NCBI GenBank assembly: GCA_013817465.1
Contig: JACDCP010000162.1
Coordinates: forward strand, 1 to 7,335
Direction of reading: 5' to 3'
Source: Gammaproteobacteria bacterium
Lineage (GTDB): Bacteria > Pseudomonadota > Gammaproteobacteria > Steroidobacterales > JACDCP01
Length of the DNA: 7,335 bases
Every line of letters starts with the position of its first letter. Within the stretch, counting starts at the first letter, position 1. Below, one piece after another: positions 6,368 to 7,335 of this stretch. Below the pieces are notes generated by a model. The model saw only the letters and a list, made by a program, of their open reading frames with translations. It was not told the origin of the DNA and did no database searches. The translations under genes and the position numbers were made by a program.

Positions 6368-7335
6368 AATCCAGCTCTTCATCCGTTGCGGCCTTCTGCG
6401 CCGTCGCGTTCTGCGCATGCGGGCCCGACGTGGCCGCGGGCCTCGATGCGTCGCGTACCGAGGTGCAATCCTTCATCGCGGAGATGTCGCGCGAGCATGG
6501 CTTCGAGACCGAAGCCCTGCAGACGCTGTTCGAGCAGGTCGAGTCCCAGCCGAAGATCATCGAAGCGATCAGCCGGCCGGCCGAGCGCGTCAAGCCCTGG
6601 CACGAGTATCGCGACATCTTCCTGACCGAAAAACGCATTCATGCGGGCGCCGATTTCTGGCGCGACCAGGCGGGGGACGTGGGCGCCGTCGCCTGCCATT
6701 CCGGTGTACCGCCCGAGATCCTCGTCGCCGTGCTCGGCGTTGAAACCTTCTACGGGCGGACGACCGGCAGCTATCGGGTCATCGACGCGCTCAGCACGCT
6801 CGCCTTCGACTACCCACCGCGCAGCGACTTCTTCCGCCGCGAGCTCGGCGAGTTTCTGCTGCTGAGCCGCGAGGAGGCGGTCGAGCCGACGAGCATCAGC
6901 GGCTCCTACGCGGGCGCCATGGGGCCGCCGCAGTTCATGCCGAGCAGTTACCGCGAATACGCCATCGACTCGAGCGCGGACGGCCGGCGGGATCTGTTCG
7001 CGGACTGGCGGGACGTCCTCGGCAGCATCGCCAACTATCTCGCCCTGCACGGCTGGCGCGCCGACGAGCCTGTCGCCACGCCCGTCGTGTCGTCCGGCAG
7101 CCTGCGCCTCGATCCGGCGGAGAACCGTCTGGCGCTCGGCGATACGGTCGCCGGCCTGCGCGCGAAGGGACTCGAATTCGAAACCGAGCTGCCGGGGGAC
7201 GCGCCGGCGATGGTCGTGGCGCTCGAGGGTGACGACGGCATCGAGTACTGGGTCGGCTTCAATAACTTCTATGTGATCACACGCTATAACCGCAGCGTCA
7301 TGTACGCGCTGGCCGTGCATCAGCTGGGCCAGGAG
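6364..7335 (+). CDS. mltB: MltB-type lytic murein transglycosylase, 3' end cut off by window
   Basis: MltB-type lytic transglycosylases cleave the MurNAc-GlcNAc bond of peptidoglycan in the periplasm, leaving 1,6-anhydroMurNAc ends. The frame runs to the window edge without a stop, giving 324 residues; E. coli MltB has 361, so perhaps 20-40 are missing. The catalytic Glu is E127 in LGVETFYG (124-131), aligning with Glu162 of E. coli Slt35. Other family marks are IDALSTLAFDYP (140-151), SYAGAMGPPQFMPSSY (181-196), the EF-hand-like loop around D202, D206 and D210, ANYLALHGW (223-231), and NNFYVITRYN (300-309). The GTG at 6364 overlaps the rodA stop by four bases (GTGA), with GGAAG eleven bases ahead. 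The N-terminus is serine-rich with Cys at 12, 17 and 19; it is probably an export signal, but no standard lipobox is present (FCAC at 16-19 is the closest). rlpA or a dacA-like gene often follows in relatives. Confidence 0.95.
   Translation, partial: MKSSSSSVAAFCAVAFCACGPDVAAGLDASRTEVQSFIAEMSREHGFETEALQTLFEQVESQPKIIEAISRPAERVKPWHEYRDIFLTEKRIHAGADFWRDQAGDVGAVACHSGVPPEILVAVLGVETFYGRTTGSYRVIDALSTLAFDYPPRSDFFRRELGEFLLLSREEAVEPTSISGSYAGAMGPPQFMPSSYREYAIDSSADGRRDLFADWRDVLGSIANYLALHGWRADEPVATPVVSSGSLRLDPAENRLALGDTVAGLRAKGLEFETELPGDAPAMVVALEGDDGIEYWVGFNNFYVITRYNRSVMYALAVHQLGQE

Noticed and set aside
6379..7320. A 313-codon open frame on the minus strand opposite mltB
   Set aside because: The plus strand encodes MltB with its catalytic Glu and conserved motifs; the antisense product has no recognisable features.

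Overview
The window is an ordinary-looking but compact cell-shape locus from a GC-rich bacterium, almost certainly a gammaproteobacterium. The MreB, PBP2, RodA and MltB proteins all resemble the E. coli family members closely in length and motifs. A divergent gatC next to mreB is a gammaproteobacterial arrangement, known for example from Pseudomonas. Having mreBCD, mrdA, rodA and mltB in one run differs from E. coli, where mreBCD and mrdAB lie at separate loci, and recalls xanthomonad-type gammaproteobacteria. GTAG-headed palindromic repeats in one gap point the same way, but I cannot name a genus.

Layout: bases 1-320 hold the start of a leftward transcription unit, with gatC complete and gatA presumably just outside the window. 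Bases 321-439 are a divergent promoter region. From 440 to the right edge everything is on the + strand: mreB (440-1483), a 310-base non-coding gap with degenerate palindromic repeats, mreC (1794-2762), mreD (2759-3241), mrdA/PBP2 (3241-5109), a 121-base gap holding two inverted GTAG-type REP hairpins, rodA (5231-6367), and mltB (6364 to the edge, C-terminus cut off). Three junctions are tight overlaps (ATGA for mreC/mreD, TGATG for mreD/mrdA, GTGA for rodA/mltB), so translational coupling within these blocks is likely.

Function: MreB filaments, linked to the inner membrane by an N-terminal amphipathic helix, organise the Rod complex. MreC and MreD connect the cytoplasmic filament to the periplasmic synthases. 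RodA polymerises lipid II into glycan strands and PBP2 cross-links them. MltB is a lytic transglycosylase that cleaves glycan strands, so a cutting enzyme is coupled to the synthetic pair. GatC belongs to the unrelated tRNA-dependent amidotransferase.

I found no sign of a new defence, mobile or biosynthetic system. The points worth a second look are the REP pair inserted inside the operon, the repeat-rich mreB-mreC gap, a possible metal site in PBP2, the atypical signal region of MltB, and the missing Shine-Dalgarno sequence with a hairpin in its place upstream of rodA.
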